Positions 54,709 through 63,724 of a stretch of DNA of 64,000 nt are shown here, piece by piece (the stretch's first letter is position 1; every line of letters begins with the position of its first letter). The translations under genes and the position numbers were made by a program. Below the pieces are notes generated by a model that ran no database searches, was not told where the DNA came from, and saw only the letters and a program-made list of their open reading frames with translations. The stretch is from Clostridia bacterium (lineage in GTDB: Bacteria; Bacillota; Clostridia; UBA1212; UBA1255). The stretch is taken from the NCBI GenBank assembly GCA_017517275.1, contig JAFWZX010000001.1:28596-92595 (forward strand), in the 5' to 3' direction.

Positions 54709-54733
54709 CCTCTGCAGATAATATCTGCAGAGG
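54709..54733 (-). promoter_or_regulatory. Perfect inverted repeat after the Flp-like pilin gene
   Basis: CCTCTGCAGATA-A-TATCTGCAGAGG, two perfect 12-base arms with one central base, no U-run. It lies between the pilin stop and the next ribosome binding site. It may protect the pilin message or reduce read-through, giving more pilin than minor subunits. Confidence 0.6.
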
Positions 54734-54771
54734 GCTTGATTGTTTTGTGAAAAATGAATAAGTACAAATTT

Positions 54772-55155
54772 TTAAGCTACAACAGCAGCTTGTGAAATAA
54801 GATAGAAATTAATTGTTTCTATTTTACCGTAATCATCATAGATTTTTTCCATGTTGAACACAGCATTTTCGCCGCACACACTTACGTCTGTTATTTCAGA
54901 CGGAGTGCCGCCGCCACCGGCCTGACTATCGTATACGTTAACTTCAAAACCGTTGGCGGTTCCTCTTGCTACATAGCTTCTTACAGTACTGATAGGCACA
55001 ATTGAGCTGTCATTTAACATAGCATCCAATCTTGAACTTTCATTAGTAACCGTATCGGCTGTATCTCTGAACCCGCCCATTTGGCCAATGATGGCATAAC
55101 TGATAAGTCCCATCGTCAAAACAATAATAACAATCGTCGCAATAACTTTTTCCAT
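54772..55155 (-). CDS. Flp-like pilin (major subunit candidate)
   Basis: 127 residues beginning MEKVIATIVIIVLTMGLISYAIIGQMG, a short hydrophobic helix close to the N-terminus as in Flp pilins, followed by about 90 residues with a Gly-rich loop (AGGGG). There is no clear G/E cleavage site of a class-III signal, so assignment rests on shape and position. AGGAGG precedes the ATG. It is followed by the inverted repeat at 54709-54733. Confidence 0.6.
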   Translation of the reverse strand: MEKVIATIVIIVLTMGLISYAIIGQMGGFRDTADTVTNESSRLDAMLNDSSIVPISTVRSYVARGTANGFEVNVYDSQAGGGGTPSEITDVSVCGENAVFNMEKIYDDYGKIETINFYLISQAAVVA

Positions 55156-55188
55156 AAATTTTGTCCTCCTGAAATTTTATTATTTATA

Positions 55189-55599
55189 TCAGATGGCATC
55201 CTCTGCATACGCTTCTATGTATTCAAAACAAAAATCATACGTATCATGATCTACTTCATTTACTTTAAAAAACATATAATCTTCATTGATAACAGAATGA
55301 ATATTCTCATATGTGCTTTCTGTAACTAAATTTGTTATTCCCGATTTTTTTACTGTCACAGCAAAGCTTTCTTCTTTTACTGTATAATAATATAACAATT
55401 CTTTGATATATCTTCCCGATACAATATCATTTTGTTTTGGTACTTCACTAAAAATCACCTCCCCTATTTTCTCATTTTGATCTGTCATTCCTACAATCAA
55501 GGCCATCTGATCTGATTGATGACGATAAATAGGAATGACGAACAATAACATCGACAGCAGTATGACACCAATGATAACATCTGTAATAATATGACTCAT
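55189..55599 (-). CDS. Pseudopilin-like protein of the Tad locus
   Basis: 136 residues with a hydrophobic N-terminal segment (VIIGVILLSMLLFVIPIY) and a soluble domain without recognised motif. AAGGAGG lies before the ATG. It lies between the TadC-like gene and the Flp-like pilin. Confidence 0.58.
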   Translation of the reverse strand: MSHIITDVIIGVILLSMLLFVIPIYRHQSDQMALIVGMTDQNEKIGEVIFSEVPKQNDIVSGRYIKELLYYYTVKEESFAVTVKKSGITNLVTESTYENIHSVINEDYMFFKVNEVDHDTYDFCFEYIEAYAEDAI

Positions 55600-55632
55600 A
55601 TTAACCCTCCTTGTTGGATAAATCCGCTTTTT

Positions 55633-56277
55633 TTATATTCCTGACATATCTAATGACTCCAGCCAAGGCTTCAGCATATATATCAGCAGAATCGTCATAG
55701 CGATAAACAGTCCGGTTATACCAATAATGTGAATTAAGCTTATTTTCTTTTTAATCAATCTTGCGTGAGCTCTTTTTTCCTGTTGGAAATCACCTGAAAT
55801 ACCTGAGACAGCCATGTCAAAATCATAAAAAAATGCAATGTTTAATTTTTCAAAGAAAAGTTTACTGTCTATATCCTTTGTTTCTTCGAGAAGTTGTGCA
55901 AAAAACTCTTCTCTATCAAGATTGCTTTTTCTCAGAGCCTCAAGAATATTCATTAGATCCTGCTTGTAATAATAGGATTTTTCAATCATTGTCTTGATAA
56001 CTGTTGTAAAATCCACAGGCTTGATACTGCCGGCAAGCACAAAAATCTTTTTTAGAAATCTAAGTTCTTGACGTCTTTTTGTTTTTTCTGATTTTTTACG
56101 CAAATATCCCAGAAAGGTCGGCAAATAATATGCCGTGCACCCGGCAACAAGGCATATAAGAATGTTTAAAAAACTTTGTGTTGTCTGAACAAGCCCAAGA
56201 ATATAATCAGTTATAACTATACAAATACCGATAAAAAAAACGACTACCGCAAATACCAATCTGATTCTATATGACAC
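55633..56277 (-). CDS. TadC-like inner membrane protein
   Basis: 214 residues from a GTG start with AGGTG eight bases upstream, three bases after the tadB-like gene. Two helices near 7-28 and 36-54, a soluble helical domain (about 62-180), and a C-terminal helix (LIHIIGITGLFIAMTILLIYML). This is the layout of the type II secretion F family, in a short form. It would sit with TadB in the membrane platform. Confidence 0.65.
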   Translation of the reverse strand: MSYRIRLVFAVVVFFIGICIVITDYILGLVQTTQSFLNILICLVAGCTAYYLPTFLGYLRKKSEKTKRRQELRFLKKIFVLAGSIKPVDFTTVIKTMIEKSYYYKQDLMNILEALRKSNLDREEFFAQLLEETKDIDSKLFFEKLNIAFFYDFDMAVSGISGDFQQEKRAHARLIKKKISLIHIIGITGLFIAMTILLIYMLKPWLESLDMSGI

Positions 56278-56280
56278 GAA

Positions 56281-57243
56281 TTATACACCTGCCCTTTCTG
56301 TGTAAAATAAAACAGCAATGACAGCAGCGACTGTTAATAAATACACTCCTGCAAATATTAATCCTCCGCGAGAGCTATAATATACCATTTGAGAAGAGTC
56401 AAGGATTGTCGCATTGTACATTTTGACCAGCGGAAGTCCCAACATAAAAAGCAAGGACATAACAATATAGCCGGTAGATGCAGATTTTAAATCCTGTTTG
56501 TTTTCAATATCCTGTATTACATCTTGTATCATAGAGTCAAATTGTTCAGAAATATCCTGTCCTCCTCCATTGTAATGAGCAATCCATATTAATTCCAACA
56601 AAATCGTCATATGCTCACTGTCATATTTCTTTTCTACACTGGTAAAAATGTATTTTGCCTGCTGCATATCATTTATTTTCAGAGCATCATATATCCTCTC
56701 CATATCTCCTTGGATACTCCTGTGAAAGTCAGGCAAACTTACTCCGATTGCCTTAGAAATATTCTTTTTTGACGAAAACCTTGAATTCAATATTTTCAGC
56801 GTTTCAGGCATTTTTTTTAAATATGAATTCATTATTAAGCCTGAAATTATGAGAAATCCAAAGATCGTACCTCCGGCAAGCAAAGCAATATATATAAGAG
56901 CTATGTACCATAGCGGCAGGCAAACGATAACGATTACAACGGAAATGATTAACAGTATTATAACTGCCATAGGTATAATAATCGTGGCATATTGGCTGTT
57001 TTTATCGAAAGGCTGCCTGTTAAAGACTGATAATTTATATGAAAGCTCTCTATGTACTTTTACAAACAACATGCTCTTACTGAAGAAACCATAGAATCTG
57101 TTGCAATAGTGTTCCAGTACACGTCTTGCATCTAAATTGCCGTATTTCCTTTGTTTGTATAAAATCAAAACATTGTATACAACTATTCCTATAAACGCAA
57201 AACACATCAGTGCAATTGATATATAAAAAATCAGTTTATCCAT
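56281..57243 (-). CDS. TadB-like inner membrane protein
   Basis: 320 residues with an N-terminal helix, two helices near 88-135, a soluble domain with LPDFHRSIQGDMERIYDALKIND and GGGQDISEQFDSMIQDVIQDIENKQDLKSASTGYIVM, and two C-terminal helices. The last segment is typical of the T2SF/TadB family. GGAGG precedes the ATG, inside the end of the TadA-like gene (13-base overlap). It forms the platform of the pilus machine. Confidence 0.7.
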   Translation of the reverse strand: MDKLIFYISIALMCFAFIGIVVYNVLILYKQRKYGNLDARRVLEHYCNRFYGFFSKSMLFVKVHRELSYKLSVFNRQPFDKNSQYATIIIPMAVIILLIISVVIVIVCLPLWYIALIYIALLAGGTIFGFLIISGLIMNSYLKKMPETLKILNSRFSSKKNISKAIGVSLPDFHRSIQGDMERIYDALKINDMQQAKYIFTSVEKKYDSEHMTILLELIWIAHYNGGGQDISEQFDSMIQDVIQDIENKQDLKSASTGYIVMSLLFMLGLPLVKMYNATILDSSQMVYYSSRGGLIFAGVYLLTVAAVIAVLFYTERAGV

Positions 57244-58859
57244 GCTTTATCCTCCATAACCTGGCTTACCAGATCCCCGTCGGCATATCTCATCATTTTA
57301 CTGATATACTTATCTGACGGTCTATTGATAAATATCCAATCATTTCTACAACTATCAAATTGAACGACCGGTCTTAGCGTATACTGATGCCCCATTAACA
57401 TATCAAAAATGTATTTCACAGCAAGCCGGTGAAAAAGATTTTCTTTATCAGGGTCGTTCATATGTAAATCCTCCTCGACAATTTCGTTTTTTATTACCTC
57501 ATGAATGCTGTCAACCACGATACGCCCATTTGATAAACGTCTTAAGTGAATAATCAAATCCAAACTATTGGCCAGATCTTCCTCTGCGGTCGTTTTATCG
57601 TTGTACATACTTGTTTTCATCATTAAATTTCTCAAGTTAGGTATTACCTCAGCCGGAGACAATGAATGCATTGTAGCGCCCACGCCTGCATTAAGTCGCA
57701 ATGCTGCATTTACCAATTCTGAAACCTCATCAGGTTGCGTTATCTCACTTACTACCATTACGTCTCGCGATGTTTTAAGTAAATAAGCAAAAGACTGTGC
57801 TAAATTTTTCTTATTATTTTCAACCAGAGTAATAACATTTTTGTGAGGGTATTTCACTCCCGCCTGCAGCTCATTTTGCTGATCTAAGATACCTATTCCC
57901 CAATTATCAGGATATTTTCCGATCATCGAAAGAAGAAACGTACTCTTACCAACACCCATATCAGAGCCAGATACTATAAAGCTTCCTCTCCCTTGTTGAT
58001 TCAGCATAAACAACTTGTACATGAGTTGATTAATTGTACGGTATTGATCACGCAATACTTCAAGAGTAACTACTTCCACGTTGAATATTCGTTCGTTATA
58101 ATAAAAATCTTCTTCTGACGGAGTAACGTCATATCCGGCAACACTTATTCGGCTTGAATTATGTTTGGCAGTAACAACGATAGGATTTTGCATATCGTAA
58201 TTCAGTGCCGAATTTTGTGTTGTCTTCTTCTGGATATTTACTATCGTAGTGCTACTTTCAAAGGATAAAAAGGGAAGTCGTATTTTATTTCCTTTGTAAA
58301 TAACGTACACGTAGTCTTTATTTAATATACCAATCTCATTTATGTCCTGATATTGCAATGCCTCTATGCAATCCTGACCATAGCCGGTGGAATATATCAG
58401 GGTAGCAATAAATGCCAGTTGTTCTCTTTTATCTTTATATCGTTCCATAATGCCGCATTCAATGGAAGCAATCTGATGCAATCTTTCTGCCGGAAAAGAA
58501 TCGATAATCTTGTATTTGTCAATAATCGTTCCCAAACTGATATTGGCAATAAGCAATTCAAAAATTATTTCATCGCAATTAGATTCTATTTCGGTGAAAT
58601 TCACTGCTTTATCAATAAAACTGCTCATAACTCCAAGGCTGAGATCTTCAAGAATACAAACGTAATAATCTATAATTTGCTGTCTTGCTCTTTTATCCCC
58701 TAAAGCTGCGCGATCTTTCATATCGGTAAACAGCGACATCGCCTGCAAAGCATTTTTACGGTCTACCTGATATAGCCGGGCGTAGTTATCAGGGTCCATA
58801 AAACAATCCCCTACCGTACGGCTAATATGTTTCCAAACGTTACTGTTTAAATAACTCAT
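57231..58859 (-). CDS. TadA/CpaF-like secretion ATPase
   Basis: 542 residues from the ATG at 58859, one base after the previous gene; the frame open further upstream is not used. The Walker A region is VSGSDMGVGKST, one residue longer than the usual SGGTGTGKT, and the catalytic region DVMVVSEITQPDEVSELVNAALRLNAGVGATMHSLSP replaces the usual GEVRG and TVHANSP boxes with close equivalents. The histidine is kept. This is the motor of a Tad pilus, divergent at the ATP site but probably active. Confidence 0.8.
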   Translation of the reverse strand: MSYLNSNVWKHISRTVGDCFMDPDNYARLYQVDRKNALQAMSLFTDMKDRAALGDKRARQQIIDYYVCILEDLSLGVMSSFIDKAVNFTEIESNCDEIIFELLIANISLGTIIDKYKIIDSFPAERLHQIASIECGIMERYKDKREQLAFIATLIYSTGYGQDCIEALQYQDINEIGILNKDYVYVIYKGNKIRLPFLSFESSTTIVNIQKKTTQNSALNYDMQNPIVVTAKHNSSRISVAGYDVTPSEEDFYYNERIFNVEVVTLEVLRDQYRTINQLMYKLFMLNQQGRGSFIVSGSDMGVGKSTFLLSMIGKYPDNWGIGILDQQNELQAGVKYPHKNVITLVENNKKNLAQSFAYLLKTSRDVMVVSEITQPDEVSELVNAALRLNAGVGATMHSLSPAEVIPNLRNLMMKTSMYNDKTTAEEDLANSLDLIIHLRRLSNGRIVVDSIHEVIKNEIVEEDLHMNDPDKENLFHRLAVKYIFDMLMGHQYTLRPVVQFDSCRNDWIFINRPSDKYISKMMRYADGDLVSQVMEDKAWIN

Positions 58860-58860
58860 A

Positions 58861-59562
58861 TCAATAATCCACGTGATAATATGTTTTAACAGACGGTTCT
58901 TGCTTCTCATTATGATAAATACGGATATCAAGAATTCCATCATTTGAAGCATGAATCAAATCATTGTGTTCTGCTTCCGTAATCGAAACAACTATAGTAT
59001 ATTTGCCCTCGTCGTCCCTTATATACTCACCATGCTCACCATCGATTGCAATATCGTATATCTGTACCTTTGGTACAACTACATCATATCCGTCTGCATA
59101 ACTTACAATGATGTCTACGTAATTTCCTATCATAGCGTGCTCTGCAACGAGACCGGCGATTTTAAATTCCTTAAGCCTCTCATCGGCATCATTTGTACTG
59201 ATAAAATCTGTAAAATTTTCATATGATACTTGTTGCCCCGAACATATTGTATATTTTACTTCACAACCTATTACATCATCGAAAGATGTAACATAGTTTG
59301 ACGTAATAGCATCTTTTGCCATCTGTATCAGAGTAAAATTTTCTCTGTTTACTTCCGTTATTACACTTCCTTCCAAAAGAGGTGTAGCACCGTTATATAC
59401 CAACACTTGTCGATATGATTTTAACTGCATTGCAATCTTTTCATCAAACTGCTTTTGCATATCTTTTCTTACTGACGGTATTACAATAAAAGTGTAAATA
59501 CCGGATACTAATGCAATAACAACAAACAGTAGTGCTATTTTTAAAATGTAGTTTTTTTTCAT
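58861..59562 (-). CDS. RcpC/CpaB-like protein with SAF domain
   Basis: 233 residues with an N-terminal membrane helix (ILKIALLFVVIALVSGIYTFIV) and an outside part with LVYNGATPLLEGSVITEVNRENFTLIQMAKDAITSNYVTS and AGLVAEHAMIGNYVDIIVSYADG, which follow the SAF/RcpC domain of Tad loci. In Gram-negatives this protein meets the secretin; here no secretin is expected, so it may act with the pilus base. One base separates it from the kinase gene. Confidence 0.7.
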   Translation of the reverse strand: MKKNYILKIALLFVVIALVSGIYTFIVIPSVRKDMQKQFDEKIAMQLKSYRQVLVYNGATPLLEGSVITEVNRENFTLIQMAKDAITSNYVTSFDDVIGCEVKYTICSGQQVSYENFTDFISTNDADERLKEFKIAGLVAEHAMIGNYVDIIVSYADGYDVVVPKVQIYDIAIDGEHGEYIRDDEGKYTIVVSITEAEHNDLIHASNDGILDIRIYHNEKQEPSVKTYYHVDY

Positions 59563-59563
59563 A

Positions 59564-61087
59564 TTAATTCCTTTCTGTTCTCCTATTCAATAATTTATCT
59601 ATAATTTTTTTATATTGATTTATGTTGTTTTCACGCGTTGATAATCTGCCGTCAATAACGTAATTTCGTTTATATTGACGTAAATCCGTTCTGTCTATGG
59701 CACCCAGATATTGCGACTGTCCTACCATTATTTTTATAGATTCCTCAGGTAAACTGTTTGTCTCATCATAATCCCATGCTACGAATAACACTTTACTAAC
59801 GTCATATCCGTTTTTGACTGAATGTGCACGGAAGAACTGATATACTGATTCTACGTCATCTATATTGGACTGAGGAGTTGCTATTACGTAGTCGCATAGA
59901 TTACACATTATGTCTGCTGTAACCTTATCATCATTCCGATCAGTTGCTATGATTACGATGTCAAAGTGCTGCTTTCCCCAGGAAATAAAATCCTGAGCCT
60001 CCTCGTAATCATTAAGCAGAATCTCTTCTACAAAATTCATTCCGCTTATGTACAATTCTTCTCTGTCATTTATTTTGTGTAGACACTTGCTGCGAATCCA
60101 ATCTTTTTTTCCTTTATAAAACAATACGTTCTTGTTATTGCCGGGATACATTATCGGAAACCTGATTGTATCGCCGTCTTCACCGACAAGCATGTCACGG
60201 TTAGTACTTTTGTGAGTAAAATATTCACCGGGCATGCTGTAATATATGAGTCTGTTTTCTCCTCGTTCAGACAACGCGAAAACACCTACTGTAAGTTTAT
60301 ATTCTCCCCACATTATTGACGCTATTTCACCTGAAAAGCACATGTTATAATCAACTACTATTGCCAGAGAATCATCTGCCTTTTCCTCGCAATATAATAA
60401 TGCCTTTTTAAGCTCAGTCACATTTCTATATCTATCCGCCGCGTTAAAGCTTGTGCATTTTTCTACTATTTTAAGAAGGTGATCGCTAACATTGTCTACG
60501 TTAGCAAAAATATCTTTAGCAACCATACCAATTGAAAAAACATCGCTTTGTACTGTTGCTTTGCCGAAAAATACTTCCGGAGACGAGTATGTCTCACTGA
60601 CAAGTCTCACTGTTGAAGCTTCACAATCTGTCTCATCGTGACGGATTATTCTGGCGCTTTCAAAATCAATAATATATATATCCCTATCTCCTGTAATCAT
60701 AATGTTGGACGGTTTAATATCCAGATGCAAATAACCTTCATCAGATTGATGTAAATCCTCAATTATCGAACAAATCTGTATCACAAGCTCAACAGCATCA
60801 GAAGTGCAAATGACTCTCTTGTCTGCAAGGTACTCTTCCAGAGTACAGCCTTCTATCCACTCTTCTGCCATATACTTATTCGTATCGTCTTCAAATGAGC
60901 AAATAAAGTCAGGTACTCCCTTACAGGAAAGAGATGTCAGCACGGCGATTTCGTTTACAGCACCAAAATCACCTCTTTCCCATCTTTTTATACATACATT
61001 ACGGCCCGTGGCGGTATCTTTGGCCATTGTGGTTTTATTCTTGTTCAAAAAAGCGTATTCAAATCGCTCGTGCGCAACATCTTGCAT
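59564..61087 (-). CDS. Ser/Thr protein kinase joined to a MinD/TadZ-like domain
   Basis: 507 residues. The kinase domain covers about 8-232 with K34 (CIKRW), E46 (helix C), the catalytic loop HLDIKPSN (D123, N128), DFE with D141 in place of DFG, SSPE at 168-171, D182 and R219. All residues needed for phosphate transfer are present. The C-terminal half (about 240-500) looks like a SIMIBI/MinD-type domain as in TadZ/CpaE (FDIVIIATDRND, CDYVIATPQSNIDDVE), but no P-loop is visible. TadZ normally localises the Tad machine. The gene is first in the locus, preceded by AAAGGAGGAG; a -10 is at 61156-61161. A kinase-TadZ fusion is not one I know. Confidence 0.75.
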   Translation of the reverse strand: MQDVAHERFEYAFLNKNKTTMAKDTATGRNVCIKRWERGDFGAVNEIAVLTSLSCKGVPDFICSFEDDTNKYMAEEWIEGCTLEEYLADKRVICTSDAVELVIQICSIIEDLHQSDEGYLHLDIKPSNIMITGDRDIYIIDFESARIIRHDETDCEASTVRLVSETYSSPEVFFGKATVQSDVFSIGMVAKDIFANVDNVSDHLLKIVEKCTSFNAADRYRNVTELKKALLYCEEKADDSLAIVVDYNMCFSGEIASIMWGEYKLTVGVFALSERGENRLIYYSMPGEYFTHKSTNRDMLVGEDGDTIRFPIMYPGNNKNVLFYKGKKDWIRSKCLHKINDREELYISGMNFVEEILLNDYEEAQDFISWGKQHFDIVIIATDRNDDKVTADIMCNLCDYVIATPQSNIDDVESVYQFFRAHSVKNGYDVSKVLFVAWDYDETNSLPEESIKIMVGQSQYLGAIDRTDLRQYKRNYVIDGRLSTRENNINQYKKIIDKLLNRRTERN

Positions 61088-61155
61088 ACGTATGCTCCTC
61101 CTTTATCTCCTGCTTCCTTGCAGGATGACAAAATCATACCGCTTTTTTTTTCGCA

Positions 61156-61184
61156 ATTATACAGCTACTATATTTCCCGTTTTT
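61156..61184 (-). promoter_or_regulatory. Possible promoter of the Tad locus
   Basis: TATAAT (61161-61156) preceded by TG, with no good -35 at 17 bases. The 5' leader is about 60 bases, ending in AAAGGAGGAG. A regulated promoter with weak -35 would fit. Confidence 0.35.
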
Positions 61185-61209
61185 CTCACTGCGATAAGCA
61201 AAATAACAC

Positions 61210-61248
61210 AAAAAGACTCGTGTTTTTTCCACAAACACGAGTCTTTTT
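61210..61248 (-). terminator. Terminator after the amidase gene
   Basis: AAAAAGACTCGTGTTT and AAACACGAGTCTTTTT form a perfect 16-base stem with a seven-base loop and U-run on the minus strand. It ends the amidase transcript and insulates the Tad locus. Confidence 0.92.
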
Positions 61249-61311
61249 GAACTTCAGGGGTTTCATTTTACGTGTAATTTATTTCCCAAAAGTTATAATC
61301 TCCACCTTATT

Positions 61312-62073
61312 TTATTTTTTTTCAGGTACCTCTACCGTGAAATATGCATCTACTCCAGCTTTGATTGCTTCCGCTATTTTTTGCTGATAGTTTGGATCAA
61401 TAAGTTTCTTTTCTTCGTCCTCGTTGGAAAGGAAACCGCACTCAAGAAGTACAGTTGTTACCTTACAATCTTTTGTAATTATAATATCATCAGCCTTTAA
61501 AATTGCTTCTCTCTTGTTATTTTCATCTAAAAATGCACGCATACTGTCTTGCAAGCAAATTGCTAGTTTCTTGCTTGATAGTGATTCCTTCGTATAAAAA
61601 GCCTGAGCACCACTGTATTTTTGATCTGTAAAGGCATTTAGATGAATGCTGATGACAATATCGGCACCGCTTTCATCCATGATTTTCTTCCGACGCAGAA
61701 GGTCCTGTCTTCTTTTTGCTGTCATTGACAGGTTATCTCCTTCATAAACAAGTGTATCCTCCGTTCTTGTCATGATAACGGTATATCCTGCCTTTTCCAA
61801 TAATAAACGCGTACTGTCTGCGATTTGAAGTGTAATGTTCTTTTCACATGCGCCTGAGAACTTACTTACCGCCCCCGGATCTTCTCCACCGTGTCCTGCA
61901 TCAACAACAACTGTCTTTCCTACAGTGATCAACGTGGGAATCGTATTGACTTCTATAGTCTTATTGTCAGACGGTTCATTTCCCACCACTATGTTTATTC
62001 CAATAATTGCCAGCGCAAAAGCCAAAATCAAGCTGCCGAGAATAATATTGGTTTTTTTCATTATTAGTATCAT
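61312..62073 (-). CDS. N-acetylmuramoyl-L-alanine amidase, CwlD-like
   Basis: 253 residues with one N-terminal membrane helix or signal anchor and an Amidase_3 domain. The zinc ligands are in VVDAGHGGEDPGA and in EKNITLQIA and SIHLNAF, and the catalytic glutamate is in LLECGFLSN. It cuts the bond between MurNAc and the stem peptide. CwlD makes muramic delta-lactam in spores of Clostridia, a possible but unproven role here. GGGGGTG lies seven bases before the ATG, inside a stem-loop. Confidence 0.85.
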   Translation of the reverse strand: MILIMKKTNIILGSLILAFALAIIGINIVVGNEPSDNKTIEVNTIPTLITVGKTVVVDAGHGGEDPGAVSKFSGACEKNITLQIADSTRLLLEKAGYTVIMTRTEDTLVYEGDNLSMTAKRRQDLLRRKKIMDESGADIVISIHLNAFTDQKYSGAQAFYTKESLSSKKLAICLQDSMRAFLDENNKREAILKADDIIITKDCKVTTVLLECGFLSNEDEEKKLIDPNYQQKIAEAIKAGVDAYFTVEVPEKK

Positions 62074-62079
62074 ATTAAG

Positions 62080-62124
62080 ACACCCCCTGTAAGCTACGTA
62101 TTAAAAGCATATTACAGAGGGTGT
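62080..62124 (-). promoter_or_regulatory. Stem-loop holding the amidase ribosome binding site
   Basis: ACACCCTCTGTAA (62124-62112) pairs in all 13 positions, with one G-U, with TTACAGGGGGTGT (62092-62080) around a 19-base loop. The second arm contains the ribosome binding site GGGGGTG of the amidase, so translation could be blocked when it folds. No U-run follows. Confidence 0.6.
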
Positions 62125-62142
62125 GTATTTATTACATATTTT

Positions 62143-63069
62143 TTAGGAAACTAAGTCCTGAACTTTTCCGCCGAGATCCGTGATAATGTTAAAAAGAGTC
62201 AACAGCGTCTCTCTTTCCTGCTTATCCTCCGGAGGTTTAATATGCTCTCCGTAAACGTCTCTGATAAATTTTTTCATCATAGGAATCGCCTTTGGACTAC
62301 CATACGTACCCAACACAAAGAACATATTCAGCTTTTCACCTAAAGTTGCGGCAGTTTTAAACATCTGTCTTAAATACTGATATAACTCATCTGTCTTATA
62401 TTCCGTTTCCGAGAGCAACGTCAGAACAATGTGTTTAGAATAATCCTTAAAAAAGTCCTGTTTTATCAGTTCAAACACTTTTTCCGGATTAATTTTACAC
62501 ATATAGCCTACTGTGGTCTCAGTGATTGAATCATTTTTAGCATTAATATGCTCTAAAACATCAACAGCAATATCAAAATAATCTGCCTTCATGTTGGTGA
62601 AAAGTTCTATCAGTTTTATTATTCCGTCTGAATTTATTATATCCTGCTTATCAATGTCCTTTGCATACGTGTCAACGGCCAAAGAAGCTTTGCGCGCATT
62701 ATATAATTCTGTGAAATACTCCTTGCCGTCCATCTTGTCAATTACGAGATTATATAAAAAAGCCGGAACGTTTGAAGGAAGTTCGTCAAGAAACATATTC
62801 ATAGCGTATTTTATATCATCTATTTGCCAATTATCAGTTACTTTTGATATATACGCTCCGTTTGTCATAGCGAAAGCTTCGCAATACTCTTCAGACCAAC
62901 GAGCTTCACGCTCATTTTCAGAAAGCATATCTTCATCGTAAAAGCCAGTAGAAATAAACTCCTGCTCATAATTCGGATTAAGATTTCTGTCATATACTTT
63001 GTTATAATACTCATCAAGACTTTTTGATATTCCTGCACAAAAAGCTCTATTATCTTCTATGTTGTTCAT
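62143..63069 (-). CDS. Unknown helical protein
   Basis: 308 residues from the ATG at 63069, with GAGAGTG upstream. No membrane helix; the sequence is alpha-helical, acidic, with helix pairs that may be HEAT- or TPR-like (ADYFDIAVDVLEHINAKNDSITE, YSKHIVLTLLSETEYKTDELYQYL), but no family is recognised. It overlaps the upstream gene by 20 bases, so the two are coupled. Confidence 0.6.
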   Translation of the reverse strand: MNNIEDNRAFCAGISKSLDEYYNKVYDRNLNPNYEQEFISTGFYDEDMLSENEREARWSEEYCEAFAMTNGAYISKVTDNWQIDDIKYAMNMFLDELPSNVPAFLYNLVIDKMDGKEYFTELYNARKASLAVDTYAKDIDKQDIINSDGIIKLIELFTNMKADYFDIAVDVLEHINAKNDSITETTVGYMCKINPEKVFELIKQDFFKDYSKHIVLTLLSETEYKTDELYQYLRQMFKTAATLGEKLNMFFVLGTYGSPKAIPMMKKFIRDVYGEHIKPPEDKQERETLLTLFNIITDLGGKVQDLVS

Positions 63070-63724
63070 CTTTATCACTCTCATTTTCTTTTTTCTCTGC
63101 ATATAAAAGCCAATCTGTAAATTTACGTTTTGGTTTCTTTTGCTTTTGCGGTTTTTCTTTTACCTTTATAATTTTAATATTTTTGTATCCCATCAGATAA
63201 CCAAAGCCAGCTATCAAAGCAGAGATACCTGCAGGAATCAACGCCGTCAAATAGCGTACTACAGGAACTACGTTCTCTTCCGGAAAATTATTCAGTATAA
63301 TATATAGCCAATAAAACGGCATATATAAAAGCAACCTTACGTAGGAGTTTACAGATTCAATTACGTAAACAGGATGTTGAACAATAAAAAATTCTTCTGC
63401 AATAACAATCGCCAAACATTCCAATCCGTATATTACGGCAAATGCAATCGCACCGCACACAAGACCTTTTGCTTTATACCTTGCCCATTGATATGGTTTA
63501 CGGTCGCGGTTACCAAACGTATGCATATTAGAATACAATACCATAGCGTATACAACAGATACAATAAATGTGTATACACCTAATAATATGTGCATATTGG
63601 CAAATTGTTGGAGAGCAACAACTATAATCGGATACGATAGCCAGCTAAAAAGTATGGCAAGTATCAATGAAAACCAACAACGTGATATTCCTTTTAAATG
63701 TGAAATTATATTCTTCTCAATCAT
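63050..63724 (-). CDS. Membrane protein of unknown function
   Basis: 224 residues with about five predicted membrane helices up to residue 180 and a long basic cytoplasmic tail (KVKEKPQKQKKPKRK). No family recognised. The ATG overlaps the TAA of the repeat protein (TAATG), showing translational coupling with it and with the downstream gene. Confidence 0.6.
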   Translation of the reverse strand: MIEKNIISHLKGISRCWFSLILAILFSWLSYPIIVVALQQFANMHILLGVYTFIVSVVYAMVLYSNMHTFGNRDRKPYQWARYKAKGLVCGAIAFAVIYGLECLAIVIAEEFFIVQHPVYVIESVNSYVRLLLYMPFYWLYIILNNFPEENVVPVVRYLTALIPAGISALIAGFGYLMGYKNIKIIKVKEKPQKQKKPKRKFTDWLLYAEKKENESDKDEQHRR

